This document shows, piece after piece, positions 32,566 to 40,625 of a stretch of 64,000 bases of DNA. A program made the translations under genes and the position numbers. Below the pieces are notes generated by a model. The model had not been told where the DNA came from. It was given only the letters and a program-made list of their open reading frames with translations, and made no database searches. The stretch is from JAGVXH01 sp043810285 (lineage in GTDB: Archaea > Nanobdellota > Nanobdellia > Pacearchaeales > GW2011-AR1). Within the stretch, counting starts at the first letter, position 1. Each line of letters begins with the position of its first letter. The stretch is taken from contig JBDROH010000022.1 in NCBI GenBank assembly GCA_043810285.1, positions 9,330 to 73,329 of the forward strand. The letters are read 5' to 3'.

Positions 32566-33518
32566 TTTAACTTCATCCTTAATAATTTATTTTTCGCCCC
32601 AAAGTATCTAATTACAGATTCACTCTCCTTCAAACCTAATTTCAAACTTTCAGGAATCGTCTTTCCCACAATCATCCCGGCAACAAATCCTGAAGCAAAC
32701 GCATCTCCAGCCCCAGTTCTTTCAACAACCTTAACTTTATTCGGCTTCAAAAAATAATCTTCATTCCCGTCGCTACAACTTATCAAATTATTCTTATCAG
32801 TTATAACAATAATCTTCGGACCCAACTCCCTCAAACAAACCATCAAATTTCCCTTCTTCTTATACTTCTTGCAAAGCATCTCAGCTTCTTCTTTATTTAA
32901 AATTAAGACATCACATAATTTTAACATCGACGTCAAATCTTCTCTCTTAATCAAATATTCTCCAGGATTAAATGCCAACTTCGTCCCTTCTTTTTTTAGT
33001 TTCATTACAAGTTTTTCTTGCGTCCGAAGACTCTTTCCCAGAACCGAAGAAAAATAAAGCCAATCAGTTTTAAATTTCGGAATCTCGCTTAACCTAACAT
33101 CATTCCCCGGACCCTTAAATGTTAAAATAGTTCTACTCCGATCTTTACTATCAAGAATTATAGAATACCCGGTTTTGCCTTTTATCTTCGAGCCAAGAAA
33201 TTTAATTTTTTCATTTTTCAACATATTCAAAATATCTTGTCCATTATTGTCGTCGCCAATCTTACAAATACATCCAGTTCCTAATCCCAAACGTGCAAAA
33301 GCAACCGCAGTATTCGTTGCCCCTCCGCCAATATCAAACTTCAGATTATTGACCAGAATTTTAGAACCTGCAGGATAGTTAAACGAATTACTTCTTTCAT
33401 TAAATTCAGTATCTACAAAAGCATCGATAACAGCACTTCCAAAACTAACCACCTCAAATTTCATCATCTTTTTTAGCTTATTCTCCGAAGAGAAAATTAC
33501 TTCACTCCTTTTTCTCAT
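32562..33518 (-). CDS. PfkB-family sugar kinase (predicted phosphofructokinase)
   Basis: A 318-residue ribokinase-fold kinase: KILVNNLKFDIGGGATNTAV near the N-terminus, and ERTGAGDAFASGFVAG with the catalytic Asp near the C-terminus. PfkB members phosphorylate many sugars and nucleosides, so sequence alone does not fix the substrate. Position directly before aldolase in a glycolytic operon argues for fructose 6-phosphate. First gene of the nine-gene operon, with a TATA region just upstream. If the MMKFEVV start is used, the gene begins near 33467. Confidence 0.85.
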   Translation of the reverse strand: MRKRSEVIFSSENKLKKMMKFEVVSFGSAVIDAFVDTEFNERSNSFNYPAGSKILVNNLKFDIGGGATNTAVAFARLGLGTGCICKIGDDNNGQDILNMLKNEKIKFLGSKIKGKTGYSIILDSKDRSRTILTFKGPGNDVRLSEIPKFKTDWLYFSSVLGKSLRTQEKLVMKLKKEGTKLAFNPGEYLIKREDLTSMLKLCDVLILNKEEAEMLCKKYKKKGNLMVCLRELGPKIIVITDKNNLISCSDGNEDYFLKPNKVKVVERTGAGDAFASGFVAGMIVGKTIPESLKLGLKESESVIRYFGAKNKLLRMKLK

Positions 33519-33524
33519 TATTAG

Positions 33525-33549
33525 TAGATTTAATTAATTAAAAGCTTTT
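33525..33549 (-). promoter_or_regulatory. Promoter of the glycolysis-hydrogenase operon
   Basis: On the minus strand TTTTAATTAATTAAATC lies about 10-25 bp upstream of the pfkB ATG. It is preceded by and overlaps the perfect palindrome AAAAGCTTTT (33540-33549), a possible regulator site near the BRE position. No other strong promoter is apparent until one ahead of the glucokinase gene, supporting a single transcript. Confidence 0.45.
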
Positions 33550-33595
33550 GTATTTCTAATTTAATGTCAAGTCATACCTCTATTCAGCAAACTTC

Positions 33596-33700
33596 TTACC
33601 GAATACCAGTCCAAACATAATTCGGACAACCTCCAATTCTATTGTTCCCAACTTTATCAACTCTCAACAAATCACAATAATCTCGAGAATCAATTTTCAC
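33596..33700 (-). CDS. Possible small protein with GTG start (34 aa)
   Basis: A 34-codon frame (VKIDSRDYCDLLRVDKVGNN..., ending YVWTGIR) downstream of the RNase P gene on the same strand. Composition looks protein-like, with two Cys, but only a GTG start is available and no family is recognised. It could be a real small gene or a fragment. Confidence 0.25.
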   Translation of the reverse strand: MKIDSRDYCDLLRVDKVGNNRIGGCPNYVWTGIR

Positions 33701-33714
33701 CGACGAATCAGATT

Positions 33715-34275
33715 TTAGAACCGAACCGCGTCCCTACTCTGCTCACTCGACATTCCAATACTAATTCCTAAAGAAATCAAACCCTTCTCACCAATAATCT
33801 CTTTTCCAGTCTCGGCAAAACTCGCAATTCTAATTGGACACCGAGCCTTCCGACAAATCTTAATATTTTGAATCAACCTAGACAAACGCAAAGCTTTCGC
33901 ATTACTATCTAATCTCGACACCTCGCCAAAATCAATAACTATAGTTACACATCGCTTAGTCGCTTCCCCTGCGATAACATGATTCAATCCAGAATCTCTC
34001 TGCTTTAAACTATCATTTTTCAAACCCCGTTCAGGAGAAACCAGATAGTCTACTTTCAATGTTTCAATAGCCCGACGATTAAATACACTGTCCCCTCCAA
34101 CGACAGCAATAACTTTCTCTTTTCCTTTTAAAGATTCAATAATCTTCCGAGCTTCATTCTCCGAAGCCTCAATCAAATAGCCATCGCAATCATCTTTCTC
34201 TAAAACTTCTGACTTTGATTTTATCTTCTTCAAAAAAATTGAATCTTTTGTTTTGAATAAAGTTATGTCTTTCAT
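33715..34275 (-). CDS. rnp3: RNase P protein subunit p30 (Rpp30/Rnp3)
   Basis: A 186-residue protein of the p30 PHP-like fold: DYLVSPERG, KQRDSGLNHVIA, a helix with RLIQNIKICRKARCPIRIASFAE, and SLGISIGMSSEQSRDAV at the end, all characteristic of archaeal Rpp30. It supports the catalytic RNA in 5' tRNA maturation. It overlaps the UMP kinase gene by 4 bp, an operon pairing. Confidence 0.88.
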   Translation of the reverse strand: MKDITLFKTKDSIFLKKIKSKSEVLEKDDCDGYLIEASENEARKIIESLKGKEKVIAVVGGDSVFNRRAIETLKVDYLVSPERGLKNDSLKQRDSGLNHVIAGEATKRCVTIVIDFGEVSRLDSNAKALRLSRLIQNIKICRKARCPIRIASFAETGKEIIGEKGLISLGISIGMSSEQSRDAVRF

Positions 34276-34955
34276 CCCGCTATCAAGGTTCCCCCAAAAT
34301 TCTTTTCCCCTTTCAGAATTTTATCAATCGCCGTCAAAGAACCAACAATATATGTCGGAATTTTCTTTTTCAAAATAACTTTCGCTGCAGATTGGTCAAG
34401 GACAAAATGCTGTCCAGCCTTGAACTTTATCTTTCTAGTAATCTTTTCAAAATCCTTCCAAGTTATTTCCCTTATGAATTTTGCATTTTTATTAGTCTTA
34501 GGATTAGAAGTATACAAGCCTTTTACATTCGTGAGATTTATGAAAGGGCATTCCAAATATGCTGAAAGTTTTGCAGCAGTCCCATCCGAAGTATTACTTT
34601 TCTCATACCTCAAACCCCCGCAAAAAACAATTTGATTTTTGTTAAGTAAATCCTTAACTTTTTTCATATTATTTGGAATAACTTCATTCGCACTCTTACC
34701 AAAAAATCTCGCCATAAATCCTGCATGAAGTCTCGTAATTGCAATCCCCGAAATAGACTGCGACTTCGTAGTCTTCCCCAATTTCCTCAACGCTGAAATA
34801 TATTTCCTAGCGGTAGAACCTCCCCCAGTCACCCCAACAAACTTATGAGAAGGATGTGAATCAACTAATTTTTTGAAGCTCATAAGAAACTTCTCATCTA
34901 CTTCATCAGGAACAATCCGTGAACCACCGAGAGAAATCACCCAAACTTTTTTCAT
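34272..34955 (-). CDS. pyrH: UMP kinase, archaeal type
   Basis: A 227-residue amino-acid-kinase-fold enzyme: VWVISLGGSRIVPDEVD (phosphate-binding Lys/Gly loop region), VGVTGGGSTARKYI, TSDGTAAKLSAYL, INLTNVKGLYTSNP and DQSAAKVI. This matches archaeal PyrH, which makes UDP from UMP. Co-transcribed with rnp3. Confidence 0.88.
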   Translation of the reverse strand: MKKVWVISLGGSRIVPDEVDEKFLMSFKKLVDSHPSHKFVGVTGGGSTARKYISALRKLGKTTKSQSISGIAITRLHAGFMARFFGKSANEVIPNNMKKVKDLLNKNQIVFCGGLRYEKSNTSDGTAAKLSAYLECPFINLTNVKGLYTSNPKTNKNAKFIREITWKDFEKITRKIKFKAGQHFVLDQSAAKVILKKKIPTYIVGSLTAIDKILKGEKNFGGTLIAG

Positions 34956-34994
34956 AGATTGAGAGAGCGATTTAGATTTATATAGATTGTGGAA

Positions 34995-35276
34995 TCAACA
35001 AACAGTAAACAATCTATCATCACTAACATCAAATATCTTCAATCGAACTCCCGAATCTAACCACCCGTGTGCATAATTCAAAGCCGCGAAAGCATTAACC
35101 AAATCACCCTTGTCCCCGAAGTGATGTGCATCCGAAACATAATTCCCAACCATATCGATTATTTCTTTAGCCTCATTTTCCTTCCCTTCAAAAATATTCT
35201 TCTTCACCTCGGCAAAAGCCGTCTCAGTCAAACTAAAATACTTCTTCAACTTCTCAATACTAATCTCATTTTGCAT
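34995..35276 (-). CDS. DUF357 family protein
   Basis: A 93-residue helical protein: ISIEKLKKYFSLTE, IIDMVGNYVSDAHHFGDKGDLVNAFAALNYAHGWLD. This pattern is the DUF357 hallmark, an archaeal helical-bundle family without assigned function. It follows two conserved hypotheticals on the same strand. Confidence 0.85.
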   Translation of the reverse strand: MQNEISIEKLKKYFSLTETAFAEVKKNIFEGKENEAKEIIDMVGNYVSDAHHFGDKGDLVNAFAALNYAHGWLDSGVRLKIFDVSDDRLFTVC

Positions 35277-35300
35277 ACTAAAATAAAACTTAAAAGTTAT

Positions 35301-36113
35301 TTAAATCTGTCTCTCGAGTAAAGAATAAGGCGTCTGCTTCCTAATCACAAACCGCGACCCAACCATATCCGATATAATTGCATTAATAGAAAAGTTACCA
35401 ACACTCGCTCGGAACACACCTTCAAGTAATGGAATATGTGCGTTATCTGAAATCTCTTGTAAAATCCTCTTAATTTCATCAGGGCTCAAAGTTATCCGTG
35501 TGAGTTGTTTCTGACCTGCTCGAAGAATCATTACAGGTTCTCCTGCTCCCGAACATTCAATCAAAGAAATCATAGGGTCATCTAAAAGCGGTTTAATCCT
35601 CCCATAATCTTGACCTGACTCGATTCCTACTTGAATATAAGGGGCTATAATCTGATTACTTATCTGTTGCATTTGTCGAGGAGGTGATACAGGTGCTGGT
35701 ATTTCCCGATGATGAATCATTTGAGGTGGTGAAAGAGTTTGCTTTTCAATGAACTGTTTTGGCGGGAGGAGGATGGGCATTTGTTTAACTGGAGCCTTAA
35801 TAACAATCGGCTTCTGTTCCATGGGGGCCCTATCCATAATAGATAATAATCTAATTGGAATTTTAGGAACTTCAACAACAGGTTTACCCATAGGGATAAC
35901 TAATTCTTTCAAATTCTCTTTCACAAAAGGAATCTCTTTTTCCTTTAAAGAAGACTGCATAACTTTTTCCGAGACCATTGGCACTAAGTCTGCATGAATA
36001 ATGTGTTTTTCTTCATAAGAAAAATTCTGCGACCGAATGCTTTGAATTATCGCAAAAACAAATTTCCTAATAAAAGGTTCTACTGCTATTAATGATAAAT
36101 CTTCAGAGTTCAT
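35301..36113 (-). CDS. Conserved hypothetical with a secretion-ATPase-like N-terminal domain fold
   Basis: A 270-residue protein. The N-terminal 70 residues are helical, a Pro/Ile/Met-rich linker follows (about 75-160), and the C-terminal 100 residues read DYGRIKPLLDDPMISLIECSG..., LTRITLSPDEIKRIL, IPLLEGVFRASVGNF and SRFVIRKQTPYSLL. That block recalls the N-terminal half of GspE/CpaF-type secretion ATPases (before Walker A), but no P-loop is present. Possibly an assembly or regulatory protein. It overlaps the 153-aa gene upstream by 4 bp. The function is not established. Confidence 0.6.
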   Translation of the reverse strand: MNSEDLSLIAVEPFIRKFVFAIIQSIRSQNFSYEEKHIIHADLVPMVSEKVMQSSLKEKEIPFVKENLKELVIPMGKPVVEVPKIPIRLLSIMDRAPMEQKPIVIKAPVKQMPILLPPKQFIEKQTLSPPQMIHHREIPAPVSPPRQMQQISNQIIAPYIQVGIESGQDYGRIKPLLDDPMISLIECSGAGEPVMILRAGQKQLTRITLSPDEIKRILQEISDNAHIPLLEGVFRASVGNFSINAIISDMVGSRFVIRKQTPYSLLERQI

Positions 36114-36571
36114 ATACTCGGAAGCGGTCTAGGTCTTTGAGGGGGCGCTCCCGGATAAAAAGGTTTCTGCTCGACAACTTCAGAACGATTCCTCAAACTT
36201 TCTTCCATTAAAATCAAACCCTTCGCAATAGTTTTATTTTGATCCAACAAAGAATCGATTTTCTTCAACATAGATTTATCATCTAACTTATCCCCTGAAA
36301 TAAAACTCTTAGCAGCTTCTTCAAAAACTTGAAGCAATTTTGTAATGTTATCCGACAGAGAACCAAATTTAACAGATAGGTTTGTCATTGCATGTTGTAA
36401 CCCTACAAAATTTTCAAGCAAAAGTTCTTCACGTTCCTTGGCTGTCATTCCCTTATTTACTGAACTCTTCCTCTCAATCTCCCTCGGAGAGTGTTCCTTC
36501 ACGACAGATTTTTTAGAACCCTCACTTTCTACAACCGTAGTAACCGTCTTTTTCACCACATCTTTTACCAT
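36110..36571 (-). CDS. Helical hypothetical protein (153 aa)
   Basis: Starts MVKDVVKKTVTTVVESEG, has a charged N-terminal tail, a helical core (about 60-135, NFVGLQHAMTNLSVKFGSL...) and a Pro-rich end (PGAPPQRPRPLPS). The Pro tail may bind a partner, plausibly the gene product at 35301, with which it overlaps by 4 bp. No membrane segment. No known family recognised. Confidence 0.55.
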   Translation of the reverse strand: MVKDVVKKTVTTVVESEGSKKSVVKEHSPREIERKSSVNKGMTAKEREELLLENFVGLQHAMTNLSVKFGSLSDNITKLLQVFEEAAKSFISGDKLDDKSMLKKIDSLLDQNKTIAKGLILMEESLRNRSEVVEQKPFYPGAPPQRPRPLPSI

Positions 36572-36623
36572 GACAAAACTAAGAAGCCTTTATTTATAAA
36601 AGTATTGGGCAATAAAAAATAAT

Positions 36624-36731
36624 ATGGGCTCAGCAGGAATCCTTCTCAAGATTCACTCTAAAATTTCACATGTAATTTTTTGGGAAATTCGAGCAAATCT
36701 TTCGCCCCCGCCTTGGCGCGTGTTTGATAAA
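36624..36731 (-). repeat. tRNA-tail element behind tRNA-Trp
   Basis: Reading on the minus strand from the tRNA end: short hairpin CGCCAAGGCG, then GGGGGCGAAAGATTTGCTC (plus 36691-36709), which nearly matches GGGGGCGAAGAATTTGCTC behind tRNA-Lys, then an AT-rich part with GTGAATCTTGAG. It ends in a copy of the tRNA 3' end (plus 36624-36641 versus 36731-36748, 16 of 18 bases identical). No coding potential. Confidence 0.65.
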
Positions 36732-36802
36732 TGGGCACAGGAGGAATCAAACCCCCGCCCCCCGGGCTGGAGCCGAGTAGACTATCATTATCCGATGCAC
36801 CC
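36732..36802 (-). tRNA. tRNA-Trp (CCA), atypical T-loop
   Basis: A 71-nt cloverleaf: acceptor GGGTGCA/TGTGCCC, anticodon stem CTCGG/CCGGG around CTCCAGC (anticodon CCA), T-stem GGGGG/CCTCC with loop TTTGATT, discriminator A. No intron, although archaeal tRNA-Trp often has one. The D-loop (TAATGATAG) lacks the GG pair and T-loop position 56 is T rather than C, so the usual G19-C56 contact is missing on both sides. It may be a divergent functional tRNA or a decaying one. Confidence 0.7.
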
Positions 36803-36869
36803 TAATAACCTAAAATATATTACAACCCTTCACTTTTAAATCTAATTAAATCTCTGACTGACCAAACAA

Positions 36870-36909
36870 TTTCTATTTGTTACTACGCTTAAGAAACGAC
36901 AAATAGAAA
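36870..36909 (+). promoter_or_regulatory. 11-bp inverted repeat upstream of gene 36964
   Basis: TTTCTATTTGT (36870-36880), 18 bases, ACAAATAGAAA (36899-36909): perfect. Immediately downstream is a TATA box (ATTTATAAAC), then a leader with GGAG 7 bp before the ATG at 36964. The position just upstream of TATA fits an operator. Confidence 0.45.
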
Positions 36910-36963
36910 GATTTATAAACATTTAATTCCTAAGTATTTTATCAAAATATTGGAGATAATAAA

Positions 36964-37245
36964 ATGGCAATAAAAAATTTAGACAAAATAACCAACCATA
37001 ACATATGTAGAGAAAAAGGACTTGAAATAATTAGTTGTAACAACCGTAACAGATATCTAAATAAGGATAGTGCTACAAGAGAAGTGGCTGTTGTAAGAAT
37101 AGAAGGAGATATGGGGATAGCTGAGATGAATCGGAAAGAGTATTTCAATAGCCTAACAGACCCTATCAAAAAAGATGAATGTATTAGGTGTAAACTTAAT
37201 CCTCAAAACTATAAAGAAAACTTAGCGTTATATTGTAATAAATAA
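36964..37245 (+). CDS. Hypothetical protein (93 aa)
   Basis: A 93-residue basic protein starting MAIKNLDKITNHNICREKG. Several Cys occur (NICRE, IISCNN, ECIRCKLN, LYCNK), including one CxxC, so metal binding is possible. It has a clear promoter, an inverted repeat and a GGAG Shine-Dalgarno-like site, stronger expression signals than most genes here. Family not recognised. Confidence 0.55.
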   Translation: MAIKNLDKITNHNICREKGLEIISCNNRNRYLNKDSATREVAVVRIEGDMGIAEMNRKEYFNSLTDPIKKDECIRCKLNPQNYKENLALYCNK

Positions 37246-37255
37246 ACTGCCCTGT

Positions 37256-37930
37256 TTAAATTAATTTTTTCATTTCTTCAATTTCAACAGAAGAAATCGC
37301 CGTGCCCTTAAACTTAACTCCATAAAGTAACGCATCAAGAAAATCTTTACTTTTTTTAATTGGCATCAATCCTTTTTTATACGCAACAAAAAGAATCTCA
37401 GAAGAACGAATAAATTTCAAATCTTTTAATTCATCCAACAACGACAACTCTACCTTAAGAGAAGTATGTAATTTTCTCTCCATCATCTCCTTTAAATTCT
37501 GTGGTGCCTCTGTCAACATCCGCGTAGTTCTCTCATCAATAACAATCACATTATCTTCCCCACACAACTTAGAAAATGCAAGACATGATGCCTCACCCTC
37601 ATGAATAATCTTAATTTTCTCTCCCGTTTGCACCGTCCTTAAAACTCCTCCAGTAACTTTCAAAATCTTTTTAATTTCTACATCTAACTTTTGGTTCGAC
37701 ACAATCTCCGAAGACATCTTAAAAACACCCCTCTCAATCATATCATTAACCTGAATCGCTTCAAGTTTATACTTCTTAATTTTCATAGGCCTATCCACAA
37801 CTTCTCTCTTCACTTGAAAAGTCAAAATAAACTCTCCATTAAAATCTTCTTTCAACTTTTCAATTACATACAACATCCCATTCATCGTCAAAGAGATTAT
37901 CGGACCAGCGTCGAAGATTAAATATTTCAT
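37256..37930 (-). CDS. PIN-like nuclease-fold protein
   Basis: A 224-residue protein starting YLIFDAGPIISLTMNGM (first PIN Asp). HEGEASCLAFSKL carries the second acidic site and NVIVIDERTTRML the third, the spacing expected of a PIN ribonuclease. It overlaps the upstream helical gene by 4 bp, forming a two-gene unit that resembles toxin-antitoxin organisation. Such long PIN proteins are conserved in DPANN genomes; target unknown. Confidence 0.65.
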   Translation of the reverse strand: MKYLIFDAGPIISLTMNGMLYVIEKLKEDFNGEFILTFQVKREVVDRPMKIKKYKLEAIQVNDMIERGVFKMSSEIVSNQKLDVEIKKILKVTGGVLRTVQTGEKIKIIHEGEASCLAFSKLCGEDNVIVIDERTTRMLTEAPQNLKEMMERKLHTSLKVELSLLDELKDLKFIRSSEILFVAYKKGLMPIKKSKDFLDALLYGVKFKGTAISSVEIEEMKKLI

Positions 37931-38487
37931 CCAAAAATATCCTCCGCAATTTTAATTCTCTTAGCAACTGGCATACTAATCGCAACTTTTGCATCACCTA
38001 TCGACGATTGTCCAATATAACTCGCCATATCCCAAAGACTAACTCCTAGAAGTTCCGCAGTCTGTTCCGACGACAAACCGTGCTCATAAAGTTTAAACGC
38101 CTTATTAATTTCTGCCTTCCTAAAAATATCCTTAATATACTGACCTAAATTACCTGAAATTTTATTCAAAGAATTTCTAATTTTCCCAAGATAAATTCGT
38201 GTTTTATCAATATCATTTTTTTCAAGTTCCTGAATTGCCGAAGCAAAATCCTTGGTCATAGCATCATAAAATTCCGACCAACCTTCCATATCCCTATAAT
38301 GCTCCCTCTCGAGAATCTTACTCAAGGAATAAACAAAAACAGCTACAATAATATTATCCGCATCTTGAGAAATCGTAGCGGAGTGGATTGTTTGGTCTGA
38401 AAGAAGTTTTATTCCACGAGAATTATCCTCCTCAATAAATCTCTTAGTTTCCTTCAGAATCCTTAAAACATTTTCAACCTCTTTCAT
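37927..38487 (-). CDS. Helical protein with C-terminal HTH, partner of the PIN protein
   Basis: A 186-residue mostly alpha-helical protein. A C-terminal segment (LYEHGLSSEQTAELLGVSLWDMASYIG) reads as a helix-turn-helix, so DNA binding is plausible. Directly upstream of and overlapping the PIN gene, it may control or neutralise it. Not a recognised antitoxin family, so this is inference from context. Confidence 0.55.
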   Translation of the reverse strand: MKEVENVLRILKETKRFIEEDNSRGIKLLSDQTIHSATISQDADNIIVAVFVYSLSKILEREHYRDMEGWSEFYDAMTKDFASAIQELEKNDIDKTRIYLGKIRNSLNKISGNLGQYIKDIFRKAEINKAFKLYEHGLSSEQTAELLGVSLWDMASYIGQSSIGDAKVAISMPVAKRIKIAEDIFG

Positions 38488-38537
38488 AAGTTTATTAAGA
38501 AGAGAAGTTATATAAATCTTCTCAGGCTATCTAAGAT

Positions 38538-38921
38538 ATGAAAATATTACTAGACACAAATTTCGTTCTGACCTGTGTAAAACAAAAAATAGATTTTTAC
38601 AGTATTACAAATGACTTTTCTGAAGAATCAATAGAATGGATTGTCCCTCAAGAAGTGTTAGAGGAATTAAAAAATCTAAAAGATAAAAAAAACATTAAAG
38701 TTAAAGAGAAGAATGCGGCCAAATTAAGCTTAGAAATCTTAAAAACAATCAAACCTCAAGTTATAAAACTCAGAGGGAGAAACCCTAATGTAGACATCAA
38801 AATAGTAAATTATCTCTTGGGAACTAAAATTGTTTTAGCAACACTAGATAAGGATTTGAAAAAAAGAGTAGCCAATAAAATTCTAACGATTAGAAACAAA
38901 AAGAATTTAGAAATTATTTAA
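38538..38921 (+). CDS. PIN-domain protein (Fcf1/VapC9-like)
   Basis: A 127-residue PIN protein: MKILLDTNFVLTCVKQKIDF with first Asp, VPQEVLEELKNLKD with Glu, and VLATLDKDLKKRVA with the last acidic pair. This short archaeal VapC9/Fcf1-type resembles the PIN domain of rRNA-processing Utp24/Fcf1. Expected to be a Mg-dependent ribonuclease. Monocistronic, convergent with and overlapping cca by 15 bp. Confidence 0.85.
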   Translation: MKILLDTNFVLTCVKQKIDFYSITNDFSEESIEWIVPQEVLEELKNLKDKKNIKVKEKNAAKLSLEILKTIKPQVIKLRGRNPNVDIKIVNYLLGTKIVLATLDKDLKKRVANKILTIRNKKNLEII

Positions 38922-40145
38922 TCTAGCACTAATGCCCATTTCCTTCTCAACTTTCTTAACTAATCTAAAAATATCTTGGATACTAGTTTCTTTTTTAACC
39001 CACCAATAACCATTTTTCTTAAAAGAATTTTTGCCATTTGCCTTTCTAAAATTTTTAACGATATTGACTAATCCAACTGAAGGACCTCTAATCTCAATCT
39101 CCTTTTTCTCCTCTACCACTACATACCCTTTCGCTTTATCACCCTCTCCAAGATAGTCAAACTCTTTCACTAAAACTTTCTGTTGTCTTCTTCCAAGTTC
39201 ACTAACAAAAAAATCCAAGAACTTCTTCATTTTTGTTCCAGCAATATCTCCTTCTTGTCTATTCGTTTTTAAATTAATTTCTAAAAATGTTACTTTTTTC
39301 TTATCTGCAAACCTTTTCAAACCCCTAATATCAATCGACTGCCATTCAAAAAAATTTAACGATGGAGATTTTAAAAATTTCTTAGCAACAATATTAAATT
39401 TCTCGAACGTTTCCTCACCAAGTCCTGCAGTCACATTTCTATACCTATATGTTGGGTCAATTAAAATAACTGGTCCAGTCAATTTGGAGGTATTTAACTC
39501 ATTCAGAACTTCTCGTTCATTCTTAAAATACTTTAATGGATCAATAACTCTCTTTCTAGAAATTCCTTTCAGAAACTTAACAAAACTTCCAAAATAAATT
39601 ACTAAAACTTCTAAAGAGTAACCGCTAAAACCTCGAACATAACCTTCCGCTCCATAACATCGATTTGCCCAGCAAAACGCTTTAGCTAATTTAATCTCAT
39701 CACTAATCTTGGGGTTCTTTTTTACAATCTCTCCTATATATTTAACATGACTCAAGGAAACATCTGTTACATTTTCTGCTAATTCAGGATTCTTATTTTT
39801 CATAACTGGAACTAATTCCAATAAAATATTTTCACAAATAATTTGAAAATAATCTCGCGACCCGTGAACTTTTTTCAACTGTCCAGGCAGTTTAATCATC
39901 TTCAAAACTTTTTCAAATCTTCGGATACCTTCATTAGAATCAAACACTACAAAAATGTCTATATCTTGTTTTCCTGGTTTTTTAATCACAGTTCCCTTAG
40001 CTAAGCTACCTCCAACATAAGCTTTAATTTTTTTAGAAGCAAGTTGTTTGATAAATTCTTTAGCAATTCTCTGCAAATCCAAAACCTCCTTCTGAGAAAG
40101 TGAAATCGCTACAAGTTCTTTTTCCAAAATAATTTTTATACCCAT
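38907..40145 (-). CDS. cca: CCA-adding enzyme, archaeal class I
   Basis: A 412-residue tRNA nucleotidyltransferase. The catalytic block YVGGSLAKGTVIKKPGKQDIDIFVVFD contains the GSx10DxD motif, and AKAFCWANRCYGAEGYVRGFSGYSLEVLV with the neck and body domains matches archaeal class I enzymes. It adds CCA to tRNA 3' ends. None of the five tRNA genes here encodes CCA, so it is required. The short ~20-residue tail is normal. Confidence 0.93.
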   Translation of the reverse strand: MGIKIILEKELVAISLSQKEVLDLQRIAKEFIKQLASKKIKAYVGGSLAKGTVIKKPGKQDIDIFVVFDSNEGIRRFEKVLKMIKLPGQLKKVHGSRDYFQIICENILLELVPVMKNKNPELAENVTDVSLSHVKYIGEIVKKNPKISDEIKLAKAFCWANRCYGAEGYVRGFSGYSLEVLVIYFGSFVKFLKGISRKRVIDPLKYFKNEREVLNELNTSKLTGPVILIDPTYRYRNVTAGLGEETFEKFNIVAKKFLKSPSLNFFEWQSIDIRGLKRFADKKKVTFLEINLKTNRQEGDIAGTKMKKFLDFFVSELGRRQQKVLVKEFDYLGEGDKAKGYVVVEEKKEIEIRGPSVGLVNIVKNFRKANGKNSFKKNGYWWVKKETSIQDIFRLVKKVEKEMGISARLNNF

Positions 40146-40190
40146 ATCCTAAACAATGAAAATTAGTTTATTAAAGTTTACAATCTCTCA

Positions 40191-40559
40191 TTACATCCGC
40201 TCAATATCTATCAAATACTTTCCCTCTTGTAACTTAAAAATAATCGGCTTTCTATTCATCAATGAAACAATATCAATCTCGAATTGTCCAGGTTTAAGAA
40301 CTCGAATACTTTCTAAATCTAAAATCACTGGCTTCGACTCATCCTCAATATCTAAAATAGCCCTCACATCTGACTCTATCTGTTTCTTATCTACAGTATC
40401 AAATTCAGGAATTAGAATCTCCTTTGAAGCGTTTATCTGTGCCACTTGTTCCTCACGAATATAGAAAAAAAAATTCCCATTACAACTATTACACCCTTCA
40501 AGAATCTCTCGACTCCCAACTTTAATTATTTTTCCGCAGTGTACACATTGGTGTGGCAT
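40191..40559 (-). CDS. oapC: Zn-ribbon protein OapC-like
   Basis: A 122-residue protein starting MPHQCVHCGKIIKVGSRE, with a second pair in EGCNSCNGNFFFYI: a CxxC..CxxC zinc ribbon typical of the archaeal OapC/DUF2072 family. A beta-rich C-terminal half is predicted. OapC genes are often near the archaeal replication origin, though no origin was identified here. The start at 40559 follows from the ribbon position; the frame extends 10 codons upstream. Confidence 0.75.
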   Translation of the reverse strand: MPHQCVHCGKIIKVGSREILEGCNSCNGNFFFYIREEQVAQINASKEILIPEFDTVDKKQIESDVRAILDIEDESKPVILDLESIRVLKPGQFEIDIVSLMNRKPIIFKLQEGKYLIDIERM

Positions 40560-40625
40560 TTTATTTTTTATTGTATTCCTCCAATACACTTAATTGAAAC
40601 CATAAGAAATTAATAAATGTTTAGG

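Noticed and set aside
36624..36839. Plus-strand open frame of 71 codons
   Set aside because: It reads antisense through tRNA-Trp and its tail element. The peptide (EESNPRPPG type) is the familiar artefact of translating a tRNA.
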